Position numbers and translations under genes: made by a program. This document shows positions 45,544-62,332 of a stretch of DNA of 64,000 nucleotides, piece after piece. How positions within the stretch are numbered: the first letter of the stretch is position 1; each line of letters begins with the position of its first letter. The notes below the pieces were generated by a model that saw only the letters and a program-made list of their open reading frames with translations, did not search any database and had not been told where the DNA came from. The DNA lies in contig NZ_BAMZ01000016.1 of the NCBI RefSeq assembly GCF_000964225.1, forward strand, positions 19,530 to 83,529. The letters are read 5' to 3'. Source of the stretch: Acetobacter syzygii (GTDB lineage Bacteria; Pseudomonadota; Alphaproteobacteria; Acetobacterales; Acetobacteraceae).

Positions 45544-45796
45544 TTTTTTGTGCAAGCCCTGACTGCCTGCGCCCTGCTCTCTGCCTTATAACGCTTTTTT
45601 ATTGCCCACAGGCATGACACTGCTTTATTCTGGCAGAATACCCCTTGAGTAAGCCTGACCAAGAAGCTATCCACGGTCCCGCCAAACAAGGTGTACACAG
45701 CAGAATAAATTCAGACCGGGAACCGATGCCAAAAGCAGCGGGCCTGCTGGTTTTTTGCGCATACTCATGCGCCTCTATGACCGCTCGGGAGCAAAA
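45544..45796. promoter_or_regulatory. dnaA upstream region with palindrome and weak DnaA-box-like sites
   Basis: This leader holds TATTCTG-G-CAGAATA (45626-45640), a perfect 15-base palindrome, and another CAGAATA at 45701-45707. Three nonamers each differ from TTATNCACA by about two bases: TTGCCCACA (45602-45610), CTATCCACG (45667-45675), GTGTACACA (45691-45699). They may serve DnaA autoregulation. There are too few good boxes to call an origin. Confidence 0.4.
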
Positions 45797-47233
45797 ATGA
45801 CAATCGGAGTGGACGATGACGAAAGCGCCTTTTCCCCACTGGAAAACAACAAAGGGCTTGCGGAATCGTGGCTGCGTATCTGTGGCCGCCTGAAAGGTGA
45901 GGTCGGAGAGGTTGAGTACCGTACCTGGCTTACCCAGATCGCCCTTGGTCCGATTGACGGTGACGAAATTACCCTTCTTTTGCCAACCCGTTTTTTGCGG
46001 GACTGGGTTCGTAGCCAGTACGGCGATCGCCTGAGCGAACTATGGCACAGTGAAATTCCGTCACTCCGCCGTGTTGAACTGCAGGTCGCAAGACCGGGTG
46101 ATCCTGCCCCCCTTCAGGTCGCAGATGTAGCACCTGCGTCAGTGACTGCCGCACCGGCAACCGAAGACAGCACGGCAGGTACCAAACCTGTACCTGAAGT
46201 CCGGAGTGATCTTGTAACAGCACTGGATAGCCGCTTTACGTTTGAGACATTCGTTGTCGGCAAGCCAAACGAGTTTGCTTATGCCTGCGCACGTCGCGTC
46301 GCTGAAAAGCCTTCCAGTGTCGGGTTCAACCCGCTTTTCCTTTATGGTGGCGTTGGTTTGGGCAAAACCCACCTCATGCACGCCATCGGTGCGGAACTGG
46401 TCAGAAGTGGCAATGTTTCCGTTGCCTATATGTCGGCTGAAAAATTTATGTACCGCTTTATTGCGGCCATCCGCTCTCAGTCCACGATCGAATTCAAGGA
46501 ACAGCTTCGCTCCGTAGATGTGCTGATGATCGATGATCTCCAGTTCCTGATCGGCAAGGACAATACGCAGGAAGAGTTTTTCCATACGTTTAACGCTCTG
46601 GTCGATGCTGGCCGCCAGATCGTAGTTTCTGCCGACAAGTCTCCTTCAGATCTTTCCGGACTGGAAGACAGGCTCCGCACACGTCTGGGCTGTGGGATGG
46701 TGGCCGATATTCACGCCACAACCTTTGAATTGCGCATTTCCATTCTGGAAGCCAAAGCGGCTGCTTCTGGTGTTGTCGTCCCAGGCAAAGTGCTGGAATT
46801 TCTGGCACACAAAATTACATCCAACGTGCGTGAGCTAGAAGGTGCGCTTAACCGCCTCATTGCACATGCCAACCTTTTTGGTCGCCCCGTTACGCTGGAA
46901 GCTACACAGGATGTGCTTCATGATATTCTCAAAGCACACGATCGGCGCGTAACCATTGAGGAAATCCAGAAAAAGGTGGCCGAACACTGGAATATCCGCC
47001 TGACAGACATGTCCTCCGCCCGGCGCGCCAGAAATGTCGCGCGTCCCCGGCAGGTTGCCATGTATCTTGCCAAGCAGTTAACCAGCCGTTCATTGCCCGA
47101 AATCGGTCGCAAATTTGGCAATCGTGACCACACGACCGTCATGCACGCCGTGCAGCGCGTAACAGAACTGATGGAACGGGATGCTGCTTTTGCAGAAGAT
47201 GTGGAACTGATGCGTCGTATGCTGGAAAGCTGA
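45797..47233 (+). CDS. dnaA: Chromosomal replication initiator DnaA
   Basis: I start at the ATG 45797 because a GGGAG site is six bases before it; an in-frame ATG at 45755 exists but lacks one. The 478-residue protein has domain I (WLRICGRLKGEVGEVEYRTWL), a variable linker, the AAA+ domain with Walker A GVGLGKT (185-191) and Walker B VLMIDDLQFL, and domain IV with the signature RDHTTVMHA. It opens the origin of replication. dnaN, recF and gyrB follow. Confidence 0.97.
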   Translation: MTIGVDDDESAFSPLENNKGLAESWLRICGRLKGEVGEVEYRTWLTQIALGPIDGDEITLLLPTRFLRDWVRSQYGDRLSELWHSEIPSLRRVELQVARPGDPAPLQVADVAPASVTAAPATEDSTAGTKPVPEVRSDLVTALDSRFTFETFVVGKPNEFAYACARRVAEKPSSVGFNPLFLYGGVGLGKTHLMHAIGAELVRSGNVSVAYMSAEKFMYRFIAAIRSQSTIEFKEQLRSVDVLMIDDLQFLIGKDNTQEEFFHTFNALVDAGRQIVVSADKSPSDLSGLEDRLRTRLGCGMVADIHATTFELRISILEAKAAASGVVVPGKVLEFLAHKITSNVRELEGALNRLIAHANLFGRPVTLEATQDVLHDILKAHDRRVTIEEIQKKVAEHWNIRLTDMSSARRARNVARPRQVAMYLAKQLTSRSLPEIGRKFGNRDHTTVMHAVQRVTELMERDAAFAEDVELMRRMLES

Positions 47234-47353
47234 AAAAACCAGCATATCCAAAAGGATTGACTGATAAGAACCACCTGTTAGTTTTAAAGTGGATAAGACG
47301 GGCGCGGTCTCCAGCAAGGAGTATCCGCCTTGCCGTGCAGGGAAGAGGGATCA

Positions 47354-48474
47354 ATGAAATTTTCGGCAGAGCGCGCAACGCTCCTTAAAGCGTTGGCTCA
47401 TATCCAGAGCGTGGCAGAAAAACGCAACACTATTCCCATTCTTGCCAACGTGCTTATGCAGGCCGCCAATGGGCAGTTGTGCCTGAAGGCGACCGATATG
47501 GAAATTGAGGTTGTAGAAACCATTTCCGCTACAGTGATGCGGGAAGGATCAACAACCGCACCAGCCTCCGTGCTGTACGAGATCGTGCGCAAACTGCCAG
47601 ATGGGGTAGACGTCGAACTCGATCAGACGGACAGTGATGGCCAGTTACAACTGCGTGCCGGTCGTTATGCCACACGCCTGAATGTACTGAGTGTAGATGA
47701 TTTTCCATCCATGGGAGCAGGGGAGTTTCCTCACCGTTTCCAGCTCAATGGCACTGTACTCCGCTCTCTTATTGACCGGACCCGGTTTGCCATTTCCACG
47801 GAAGAAACGCGCTATTACCTGAATGGTATTTATCTACACGTGGCCGATGTTGATGGTACGCCACTCCTACGAGCAGTCGCAACAGACGGACATCGCCTCG
47901 CACGTGTAGAAGCCGATATGCCAGTCGGTGCCGCTGGTATGCCGGGGGTTATTATTCCGCGCAAAACAGTGGCAGAACTACGTAAACTGGTCGATGAAGC
48001 CCCCGAAGACATTGCCGTTGCACTGTCCGAAACACGGATTCAGTTTACCGTTGGACCAATCACCCTGACCTCCAAACTGATCGATGGCACTTTTCCTGAA
48101 TACGAACGCGTTATTCCTCGCAATAACACCCGTATTCTGCGCGTTGGTAAAAAAGACTTTTCCGATGCAGTGGCCCGTGTTGCAGCCATTAGTCAGGAAC
48201 GCTCCCGACCGGTCAAACTTGTTCTTGAGCCTGGACTGCTTACTCTTTCCGCCAGCAGTGCCGAACAGGGAACAGCCACGGAAGAACTGGATGATAATCG
48301 CATTTCCTACGATGCTGAATCGTTAGAAATCGGCTTTCAGGCCCGTTATCTAAACGACATTACAGATCAGGTGGAAAAAGAAGTCGAGTTCTGCTTTGCA
48401 GACAGCGCATCTCCCACCATTGTACGCGATGTGGATACTCCATCAGCCCTGTATGTTCTCATGCCGATGCGCGT

Positions 48475-48478
<4 letters not shown>
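47354..48478 (+). CDS. dnaN: DNA polymerase III subunit beta (sliding clamp)
   Basis: With the ATG at 47354 after AGAGGGA the product has 374 residues. The start MKFSAERATLLKAL and the segments RNTIPILANV, TDGHRLA and the C-terminal YVLMPMRV are typical. It is the dimeric clamp that tethers polymerase III. Its stop overlaps the recF start (ATGA). Confidence 0.97.
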
Positions 48479-52189
<3,711 letters not shown>

Positions 52190-52208
52190 ACGCCCCCTCC
52201 ATCTTATC

Positions 52209-52245
52209 AAAAAAGCCGCTCCAGAAACTCTGGAGCGGCTTTTTT
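52209..52245. terminator. Terminator between gyrB and kdsA
   Basis: Perfect 17-base arms (AAAAAAGCCGCTCCAGA and complement) with a three-base loop AAC. A- and T-runs on the two sides let it end both gyrB and the convergent kdsA transcript. Confidence 0.9.
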
Positions 52246-52276
52246 GTTGTGTTTACAAAATAAAAAATAAAATGCG

Positions 52277-54832
<2,556 letters not shown>

Positions 54833-54893
54833 ACAAAGATTGATGGCCTTCCCTGTATATCAGACAGATATCAGAAAAGGATGTAACCATTTT

Positions 54894-55241
54894 TCAGGGC
54901 TTGGGTGCCGCTGGGGGAACCTGTGTGTTCTGGACAGCAGGAGGAGCCGATGCTGCAACCGGGGCAGTCTCAACCGGGGGTTGAGCCAGAATATCATGCC
55001 CTGCACCGGTAACGCCACCTTTGTAAAGCATGGCCAACAGGAGCGAGAGCAGCATAAACAAGCCTGCCAGAACAGCCGTTGTGCGAGTCAACAGGTTGGC
55101 TGTGCCACGACCGGACATAAAAGCCCCCATGCCCTGACTGCTACCAATACCAAGGCCACCACCTTCGCTCCGCTGAATCAGCACAACGCCAATAAGAGCA
55201 ATGGTCACACAGAAATGCAGGATCAGCAGGGCTGTCGTCAT
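54894..55241 (-). CDS. secG: Preprotein translocase subunit SecG
   Basis: The 115-residue protein has two transmembrane helices (LLILHFCVTIALIGVVLIQ and TAVLAGLFMLLSLLLAM) around the conserved RSEGGGLG loop and FMSGRGTANLLTRTTA. The C-terminal tail is rich in Pro and Ala. It aids SecYE-dependent export. It lies between tpiA and pyrG. Confidence 0.93.
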   Translation of the reverse strand: MTTALLILHFCVTIALIGVVLIQRSEGGGLGIGSSQGMGAFMSGRGTANLLTRTTAVLAGLFMLLSLLLAMLYKGGVTGAGHDILAQPPVETAPVAASAPPAVQNTQVPPAAPKP

Positions 55242-55267
55242 GTCGGGTTCCAGATCAAAGCAACATG

Positions 55268-56008
55268 TCAGGCAGCGGATGCTGCGCTAACAATAGAAAG
55301 AAATGCGTCCGCCTTAAGGCTGGCACCACCAACCAGTGCCCCCGCGACTTCCGGAATAGAAAGAACGGAAACAGCATTCCCGGCGTTTACGGACCCTCCA
55401 TACAGGATTTTGATAGCTTTTCCAGCCTCTCCAAACTGTCGGACCAGTTCTGCGCGCAAAAAAGCCATGGTTTGTGCAATCTGATCGGTCGTAGCAGCTA
55501 GGCCCGTACCAATCGCCCATATGGGTTCGTACGCAACAATACCGGCAAAACCATCAGGAAGCGAGCCCTTGATCTGCCAGCCCAGCACATCTTCATGCTC
55601 ACCGCTCTCGCGCTGGTCTTCCGTCTCACCAATGCAGATAATGGGAGTAAGTCCGGCCTTGGTCGCAGCTACAGCTTTTTCACGCACGGTTTCATCAAGT
55701 TCACCATGCTCCTGCCGACGCTCGGAATGTCCCAAAATAACATAAGACACACCAAGCTCACTCAACATGGGGGCCGAGATGTCACCCGTATGCGCACCAG
55801 AAACATCCTTATGGCAATCCTGCGCCCCAAGACAGATGGGTGAAGATGCCAGAGCAGGTTGCACAAGAGCCAGTTGCGTAAAGGGTGGGCAGATAACCAC
55901 ATCCGGTGCGGACGCGGGCAAGCCATTCACCAGAGCCTCTACCAGTACCTGCGTATCCTGGCGTGTGCCATTCATTTTCCAGTTGCCGACAATAATCTGC
56001 CTGCTCAT
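55268..56008 (-). CDS. tpiA: Triosephosphate isomerase
   Basis: The ATG at 56008 follows GGAGGAAGGG and gives 246 residues. Catalytic residues are in VGNWKMNG, LGHSERR and YEPIWAIGTG, with the phosphate loop ILYGGSVNAGNA. It interconverts dihydroxyacetone phosphate and glyceraldehyde 3-phosphate. It is divergent from ppiD. Confidence 0.96.
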   Translation of the reverse strand: MSRQIIVGNWKMNGTRQDTQVLVEALVNGLPASAPDVVICPPFTQLALVQPALASSPICLGAQDCHKDVSGAHTGDISAPMLSELGVSYVILGHSERRQEHGELDETVREKAVAATKAGLTPIICIGETEDQRESGEHEDVLGWQIKGSLPDGFAGIVAYEPIWAIGTGLAATTDQIAQTMAFLRAELVRQFGEAGKAIKILYGGSVNAGNAVSVLSIPEVAGALVGGASLKADAFLSIVSAASAA

Positions 56009-56239
56009 ACCCTTCCTCCAGATCCTGTGCTGCCATGCGCGCCGTGCGACCACGATGGTGCGGTTGGTAACAGGCTAAACCATACACTCACACCATGGTG
56101 CAAGAGAGGCCCAATACCTTATTGCTGCTCTATAACGGTTATGTCTGGTCAAGTGGGGCACCTCCGCTTATGGTGCCGCCCCAAGATGTGCTGCCATACA
56201 GCATAAACCATTTATGACGAGCTGTGGATCCATAGGGTC

Positions 56240-58156
56240 ATGATTTCCTACCTGCGCCGAGTACTTGTTGAATCGTGGCTGGGCCGCGTTGTTGCTATTG
56301 TTATTTTTCTGGCCTTTGTGGGCTGGGGCATTGGCGATGTGATCGGCTTTATGAGCGAAGAAACGGATGTTGTGGCCCGCGTTGGGCAGCACCGCATCCC
56401 CACGCGCGATCTGGCCATGGCCCTGCGTTCGGAAATGCCGACAATTACCCAGCAGATGGGAATCAAGGATCCGGCGACGATGTCCCCCATTATGCAGGGG
56501 CAGATAGCGCACCAGATTCTGCAACGGCTTATCGCACAGGCCGAACTGCTGGAAGCAGCCCGCCAACTCAAGATTATTGTGCCGGATTCCGCCATAAGGG
56601 AGGAGGTATTCTCCCTTCCTTATTTCAAAGGACCAACCGGACAATTTGATCGGAGTGTCTTCAACCAACGGCTAAGCGCGCAGGGGTTAAGCGAACAGCA
56701 GGTACTGGACATGATCCGAGACGACCTGACTGTACGCACACTGCTGCAACCCATGGCGCAGGGTGCCACCGTTTCGACCACTCTGCTTGATACGCTGGTT
56801 AATTACGGCGCCAAGACCAGACTTGTTGATCTGGTCAGCATTCCTGTTGCAGCACAACCTGCGCAGCCCGAACCGGACACAGCAACACTCCAGCGCTATT
56901 ACGCCAACCACCCATGGCAGTTCAGCACCCCGGAGCTGCGCCATGCCCGTATTGTCGTGCTTTCCGCACAGACAGTGGCTGACACAATTACAATGGATGA
57001 TGCGCAGCTCAAGCACGTTTATGAAGAGCAGAGCAGCCGTTATAATGTGCCCGAAACACGCGATATTCAGCTCATCACAGCCCCATCCGAAGCTGATGCC
57101 CTGAAAATTGCTGATACATGGAAAGAAAAGGGAGACTGGAAAGCCGCCCAAACCGTGGTCAAAGGGGCCGCAGCCGTAGAGATGCCGGGAGCGCGCCCTA
57201 CCACAGTCCCATCTGATATTTTGAAGCAGGCTCTTTTCCAGGCTCCCCTTACGCAGGTTACAGGTCCCATTAAAACCGAAATGGGCTGGGCTGTTTTTCG
57301 CGTGACCAAAATCACGCCTGCACACAGCACATCGCTGGCAGATGCCAAGCCTGAAATTTTGCAACAGTACCGCGCAGCCATGGCACCTTCCGTGGTCACC
57401 GAGCGCCGTCGGCAGCTTCAGGATGCGATTGCAGGCAAAGGGCTTGATGCTATTCCAGACACGCTGGGTGCTGCAGCCATTTCTGGCTCACTGGATGCAC
57501 AAGGCAACACAGCCGAGAAACAGCCCGCACCGATTCCAGCATCTGGCAAAGTGCGTGATGCCATTATCCATCAGGTGTTTACACAGAATACCGGCGACAA
57601 CCCGAATCTGATCGAAGGCCCGGACAACACATGGTTTGCTGTGGCGGTTGATTCCATAACACCGGCCACTCCCCGGACGTTTGAACAGGCCAGAGCAGAC
57701 GTTGTGGCCGCATGGCAAGCCGCGACACGGCACCATACGGCCGACCAGCAAGCAACAGCACTATTCCTTGCTGCCCGCCAAAAAGGCAGCATTACGGACC
57801 AGAATACCGCTGGCGTTCAGATCGTGCGTGATATTCCATTCTCCCTTGCCAAACCTAACAAGGCCCTTCCGCCAGAGGTTGTCAGTTACCTGTCGCATAT
57901 GCAGGCAGGGCAAGCGGTTATGGCCGAAAATGCCGATACATTTTTTGTGGCTGTTGTGAGCAAGGTTTTTGTGCCCAATCCGCCAGCATCCGCAGATATG
58001 CTACAAAAATTGAAGAACAATCTTGCTCAGGCATATGGCGATGATCTGGCAGCCAGCTACGTACAGGCGCTCAACAAGCGGCTTCCACCGCACATTAACA
58101 ATGCCGCCATTCAGGCGGCCTTGTCTGCGGCCGGATTTGGAGGACCTGCACAGTGA
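56240..58156 (+). CDS. ppiD: SurA/PpiD-type periplasmic peptidyl-prolyl isomerase
   Basis: The 638-residue protein has one N-terminal membrane anchor (VVAIVIFLAFVGWGIGDVIGF), a SurA-like N-domain with the RVGQHRIPTRDLAMAL segment, a parvulin-like middle, and a C-terminal helical part, as in PpiD. It is a periplasmic chaperone. The stop overlaps the GTG of trpE. The gene order tpiA, ppiD, trpE is common in alphaproteobacteria. Catalytic residues of the parvulin domain are not clear by eye. Confidence 0.87.
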   Translation: MISYLRRVLVESWLGRVVAIVIFLAFVGWGIGDVIGFMSEETDVVARVGQHRIPTRDLAMALRSEMPTITQQMGIKDPATMSPIMQGQIAHQILQRLIAQAELLEAARQLKIIVPDSAIREEVFSLPYFKGPTGQFDRSVFNQRLSAQGLSEQQVLDMIRDDLTVRTLLQPMAQGATVSTTLLDTLVNYGAKTRLVDLVSIPVAAQPAQPEPDTATLQRYYANHPWQFSTPELRHARIVVLSAQTVADTITMDDAQLKHVYEEQSSRYNVPETRDIQLITAPSEADALKIADTWKEKGDWKAAQTVVKGAAAVEMPGARPTTVPSDILKQALFQAPLTQVTGPIKTEMGWAVFRVTKITPAHSTSLADAKPEILQQYRAAMAPSVVTERRRQLQDAIAGKGLDAIPDTLGAAAISGSLDAQGNTAEKQPAPIPASGKVRDAIIHQVFTQNTGDNPNLIEGPDNTWFAVAVDSITPATPRTFEQARADVVAAWQAATRHHTADQQATALFLAARQKGSITDQNTAGVQIVRDIPFSLAKPNKALPPEVVSYLSHMQAGQAVMAENADTFFVAVVSKVFVPNPPASADMLQKLKNNLAQAYGDDLAASYVQALNKRLPPHINNAAIQAALSAAGFGGPAQ

Positions 58157-59691
58157 GTATGAAGGCCCACACCGCAGCATCCCCCGGCAAGCAGGCCTGC
58201 GCCGCAGCATGGCAAGAGGGAAGGGGAGTTATTATCTACTCCGTGGAGCCAGCCGATCTGCTGACTCCTGTTTCCGCCTACATGCGTCTGGCTCATCTGG
58301 ATGGAAGTGCAGGCAAACACACCTTGCTGCTCGAAAGTGTGGAAGGTGGTGCTGCACGGGGCCGTTACTCCGTTATCGCACTTAAACCGGACCTTGTCTG
58401 GACCTGCCATAATGGCAAAGTCACCACAAGCTCATGCAAAAACGGGCATCTCACTGAAGCACAGGCTGACGCGGAAGCACCTTTGACAAGCCTGCGCGCC
58501 CTCATTCATGCCTCTCGCATGGATATTCCTGCCGAACTCCCCCCCATGATCGGTGGTCTGTTTGGTTATCTGGGATACGATATGGTGCGTCAGATGGAAC
58601 ATCTGCCCGATGCACCACCAGATGACCTTGACCTGCCCGAATCAATCCTCATGCGGCCCGGCCTGTTCGCTGTGTTTGATACAGTTACCGACGAACTGAT
58701 TCTAGCAACCCCCATCCGCCCGACAGCAAACGACACAGCGGAAGATGCGTGGGAACGTGGGCAACAACTCCTCCAGCGTGCCAGAGCCTGCCTAAGTGGC
58801 GCACTCCCCCACACACCTGTTCCTGCTGATATTCCTGAGTTTACAGAACCCAGCTCAACTTTCAGCCACCAGGACTTCTGTGCATCTGTTACGCGCATTC
58901 AGGAATATATTGCTGCAGGCGATGCTTTTCAGGTTGTGCCAAGCCAACGTTTTTCAACGGCTTTCCCTCTTCCTTCCTTATCCTTATATCGTGCACTCCG
59001 GCGCATTAACCCCGCTCCATTCCTGTTCCATCTCGATTTCGGATCATTCTCCCTTGTAGGCTCATCGCCAGAAATTCTTGTTCGACTCAGGGATGGCAAA
59101 ATGACCGTCCGTCCTCTGGCGGGCACGCGCCCCCGAGGCAAGACCCCGGACGAAGATCTGGCGTTAGAGAAAGACCTTCTGGCCGACCAGAAGGAAATTG
59201 CCGAACATCTCATGCTGATTGATCTGGGTCGTAACGATGTTGGCCGCGTAAGCATTCCGGGTTCCGTTAAGGTAACAGAGCGCTTTGTTATTGAGCGTTT
59301 CAGCCACGTCATGCATATTTCTTCCAACGTGGAAGGCGTGCTTAAACCCGAGCTGGAAGCACTGGATGCACTGGTTGCGGCATTCCCGGCTGGTACCCTG
59401 ACAGGTGCCCCTAAAATCCGTGCCATGGAAATTATTGACGAAATAGAACGAACCCGCCGTGCAACCTATGCCGGGTGTATAGGTTATTTTGGCGCGGCTG
59501 GCGATATGGATACCTGCATTGGCCTGCGCATGGCTGTGGTTAAGGATGGAGCCATACATGTTCAGGCGGGCTGCGGCGTTGTGGCAGACAGTGTGCCTGA
59601 AGCAGAATATGAGGAAACCCAGCACAAGGCCCGTGCGGTCTTCCGCGCAGCAGAAGAGGCACTCATAATGGCACGGGCAGGGCAGGCGTAA
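58153..59691 (+). CDS. trpE: Anthranilate synthase component I
   Basis: The start is a GTG at 58153 that overlaps the ppiD stop, with GGAGG nine bases before it; an ATG at 58159 is the alternative. The 512-residue protein has the chorismate-binding core (FQVVPSQRF, VRPLAGTRPRG, LIDLGRNDVGRV, GTLTGAPKIRAMEIIDE) and the N-terminal tryptophan pocket LLESVEGG. No leader peptide or attenuator is visible; translation appears coupled to ppiD. Confidence 0.96.
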   Translation: MSMKAHTAASPGKQACAAAWQEGRGVIIYSVEPADLLTPVSAYMRLAHLDGSAGKHTLLLESVEGGAARGRYSVIALKPDLVWTCHNGKVTTSSCKNGHLTEAQADAEAPLTSLRALIHASRMDIPAELPPMIGGLFGYLGYDMVRQMEHLPDAPPDDLDLPESILMRPGLFAVFDTVTDELILATPIRPTANDTAEDAWERGQQLLQRARACLSGALPHTPVPADIPEFTEPSSTFSHQDFCASVTRIQEYIAAGDAFQVVPSQRFSTAFPLPSLSLYRALRRINPAPFLFHLDFGSFSLVGSSPEILVRLRDGKMTVRPLAGTRPRGKTPDEDLALEKDLLADQKEIAEHLMLIDLGRNDVGRVSIPGSVKVTERFVIERFSHVMHISSNVEGVLKPELEALDALVAAFPAGTLTGAPKIRAMEIIDEIERTRRATYAGCIGYFGAAGDMDTCIGLRMAVVKDGAIHVQAGCGVVADSVPEAEYEETQHKARAVFRAAEEALIMARAGQA

Positions 59692-59748
59692 TTACGCCTT
59701 TCCGCAACGTCATTTGACCCGTGCGCACGAAAAGGTCATCATTCCAAC

Positions 59749-60345
59749 ATGATCCTACTGATCGATAATTATGACAGCTTTACCTTCAACCTCGTCCACT
59801 ATCTTGGTGAACTGGGAGAAGAGTGTGACGTACGCCGCAATGACACGCTAAGCGTCGAAGACGCGCTGGCACTCGCACCAGATGCCATCGTGCTTTCTCC
59901 CGGCCCCTGCTCCCCCAATGAAGCTGGGATATGCTGCGACCTGATTGCTGCTGCTGCAGGTAACGTGCCTGTTTTTGGCGTATGCTTGGGTCATCAGTCC
60001 ATCGGGCAGGTTTTCGGGGCCACCGTTGTGCGCTCTCCCACCCCCATGCATGGCAAGATCAGCCCTGTATTCCATAACGGAACAGATGTATTTGAAGGGC
60101 TGCCCAGCCCTTTTAACGCAACCCGTTACCACAGTCTGACCCTTGAACCCGCCAGCATTCCAGAAGAGCTGGAAGTCACAGCATGGACGGCTGATGGGGT
60201 CATTATGGGCGTACGGCATAAAACTTTTCCCATTTCGGGCGTACAGTTCCACCCAGAAAGCATTGCATCGGAACATGGACATGATCTGCTGCGCAACTTT
60301 CTGACCCACGCACGCACATGGAAGGCTGGATTAGTCCATGCCTGA
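59749..60345 (+). CDS. trpG: Anthranilate/aminodeoxychorismate synthase glutamine amidotransferase
   Basis: The 198-residue class I amidotransferase has the nucleophile site [12 protein letters not shown], the LSPGP oxyanion strand and the GVQFHPES His-Glu. It supplies ammonia to TrpE and, as is common, may also serve PabB. It overlaps trpD by eight bases. Confidence 0.95.
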   Translation: MILLIDNYDSFTFNLVHYLGELGEECDVRRNDTLSVEDALALAPDAIVLSPGPCSPNEAGICCDLIAAAAGNVPVFGVCLGHQSIGQVFGATVVRSPTPMHGKISPVFHNGTDVFEGLPSPFNATRYHSLTLEPASIPEELEVTAWTADGVIMGVRHKTFPISGVQFHPESIASEHGHDLLRNFLTHARTWKAGLVHA

Positions 60346-61447
60346 CCAGAACGCCACGGCTACAAGCGCGCAAAGCACCACGTTTTTTTCAACCATTCTG
60401 ACAGCTCTTGCCGAACGCAAAACTTTGGACGCCAAGCAAGCCGAGGCCGCTTTTGGCAGCATTATGGATGGTAATGTTCCCCCGGAGCGTATTGCAGCTT
60501 TTCTTATGGCTTTGCGCGTGCGCGGCGAAACACGCGAGGAACTGTTGGGGGCCGTAACAGCCCTGCGGCAAAGAATGTATCCCGTTCCCCACGCCCCGGA
60601 CAATACAATCGATGTATGTGGAACTGGAGGAGACAATTACGGGACACTGAATGTTTCCACCGCTGTTGCGTTCGTTCTTGCTGCTCTGGGGGTGCCTGTA
60701 GCCAAGCATGGCAACCGTGCCATTTCCTCCCGCTCCGGGGCATCGGATGTTCTGGCGGCCCTTGCTGTCCCGCTTTCTGCCAATGCGGACGCTCTTGCCG
60801 AACAGCTTGCCAAGCACCATGTAATTTTTATGGCGGCACCGCATCACCACCCCGCCATGCGCCATGCCGCAGGGGTCCGGAAGGCGCTGGCTCTGCCAAC
60901 CCTTTTTAATCTTGTGGGGCCCATGGTTAATCCAGCCGGGGTCAAACGGCAGCTTATGGGTGTTTTTGCTACCGACTGGCTTAAACCCGTTACAGAGGTT
61001 TTAGCCTTGCTCGGGTCAGAATGTGTGTGGACTGTTTGTGGTCAACCGCAGGATGGCCATGGCGGAATAGACGAAATAACCCTTGCTGGTCCAACGCAGG
61101 CCGTTGCGCTGGAAAATGGACATATCCTGTCTTACCAGATAGAGCCGGATATGGCAGGCTTACCCTATGCTCCCGTATCGGCCATTCAAGGGGGGGATGC
61201 CCAACACAATGCACAGGCATTGGAAGCACTCCTCCGTGGCGCACATGGTGCATACCGTGATACTGTTGTGCTTAATGCGGCATTTGCGCTGCATGTTGCT
61301 GGCCAACAGACCATCTTGCGAAATGGCCGGATTGACCCGGTCGCTCTTAAGAACAGTGTGGCACTCGCCGCACGCTCACTCGACAATGGTACTGCTTTTG
61401 CAGTGCTGAATGGTTTACGTGCATTACCTTCCGATGCACACGCCTGA
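60338..61447 (+). CDS. trpD: Anthranilate phosphoribosyltransferase
   Basis: The 369-residue protein has [35 protein letters not shown] and [11 protein letters not shown], the family landmarks. It joins anthranilate to phosphoribosyl pyrophosphate. The N-terminal ~15 residues are extra relative to many homologues. It lies between trpG and trpC in the operon. Confidence 0.96.
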   Translation: MPDQNATATSAQSTTFFSTILTALAERKTLDAKQAEAAFGSIMDGNVPPERIAAFLMALRVRGETREELLGAVTALRQRMYPVPHAPDNTIDVCGTGGDNYGTLNVSTAVAFVLAALGVPVAKHGNRAISSRSGASDVLAALAVPLSANADALAEQLAKHHVIFMAAPHHHPAMRHAAGVRKALALPTLFNLVGPMVNPAGVKRQLMGVFATDWLKPVTEVLALLGSECVWTVCGQPQDGHGGIDEITLAGPTQAVALENGHILSYQIEPDMAGLPYAPVSAIQGGDAQHNAQALEALLRGAHGAYRDTVVLNAAFALHVAGQQTILRNGRIDPVALKNSVALAARSLDNGTAFAVLNGLRALPSDAHA

Positions 61448-61464
61448 GACATGACAGGACAATC

Positions 61465-62331
61465 ATGAACGATACCTCCTCCACGTCCACTGTAGCTGCC
61501 TCTGCCGTCACACCAGACTGCAAAGTTGACGAACTCCCAGATGTTCTCTCCCGCATCTGCGCACGGACACGGCTGGAAGTGGAACACCGGTCCACGCTGC
61601 ACCCCCTGAAGGAAGTCATTGCCAAAGCGCAGGAAACCAAAGAAGCCCCGCGCGGTTTTGGCCGCGCCTTAAAGGAAAAAGCTGCCGACCGTGCCGTAGG
61701 TCTGATTGCCGAGATCAAAAAGGCATCTCCTTCTGCGGGTATTTTGCAAGAAACATACGATCCTGCACGTATTGCCCTTGCTTACGAACAGGCCGGAGCA
61801 GCCTGTATTTCCGTGCTAACGGAAAGTTCATGCTTTCATGGCACCAATGAGGATCTGGCGACTGCCCGCGCAGCCTGCTCGCTCCCCATCCTGCGCAAGG
61901 ACTTTATTCTCGACCCATGGCAGGTCTATGAAAGCCGGATGATCGGTGCAGATTGTATTTTGCTGATCATGTCTATCCTGACTGATGAAATGGCATTAGA
62001 ACTGGTTGACCATGCCAAGGGGTTGGACATGGATGTGCTGGTTGAAGTGCATGATGAGGATGAACTGAACAGAGCTTTGGCGCTGGATACTTTTCTGATC
62101 GGCATTAACAATCGCAATCTCAAAACCCTGACAACCGACATCAGCACGACAAGTCAGCTTGCTCCTCTTGTGCCCCCGGACCGGATTATCATTTCCGAAA
62201 GCGGGATTAAAACGCATGAGGAAATTGCCCAGCTTGCATCCATTGGTGTAACTGGCTTTTTGGTAGGTGAAACCCTGCTCCGCCAGCCAGACCCTGGGGT
62301 TGCGGCACGCACTTTGCTTGGACTGAAGTAA
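61465..62331 (+). CDS. trpC: Indole-3-glycerol phosphate synthase
   Basis: The 288-residue protein contains [46 protein letters not shown] and SESGI, the standard TIM-barrel motifs. It is a single-function TrpC without a fused TrpF. An N-terminal extension of about 20 residues precedes the core. moaC follows after one base. Confidence 0.96.
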   Translation: MNDTSSTSTVAASAVTPDCKVDELPDVLSRICARTRLEVEHRSTLHPLKEVIAKAQETKEAPRGFGRALKEKAADRAVGLIAEIKKASPSAGILQETYDPARIALAYEQAGAACISVLTESSCFHGTNEDLATARAACSLPILRKDFILDPWQVYESRMIGADCILLIMSILTDEMALELVDHAKGLDMDVLVEVHDEDELNRALALDTFLIGINNRNLKTLTTDISTTSQLAPLVPPDRIIISESGIKTHEEIAQLASIGVTGFLVGETLLRQPDPGVAARTLLGLK

Positions 62332-62332
62332 T

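Noticed and set aside
45462..45796. Chromosome origin oriC
   Set aside because: Only degenerate DnaA boxes and no clear AT-rich unwinding region; in many alphaproteobacteria the origin is not beside dnaA.
56153..56185. Inverted repeat GGGGCACC/GGTGCCGCCCC between tpiA and ppiD
   Set aside because: It pairs only with a bulge and has no T-run; it could be a chance dyad in GC-rich sequence.
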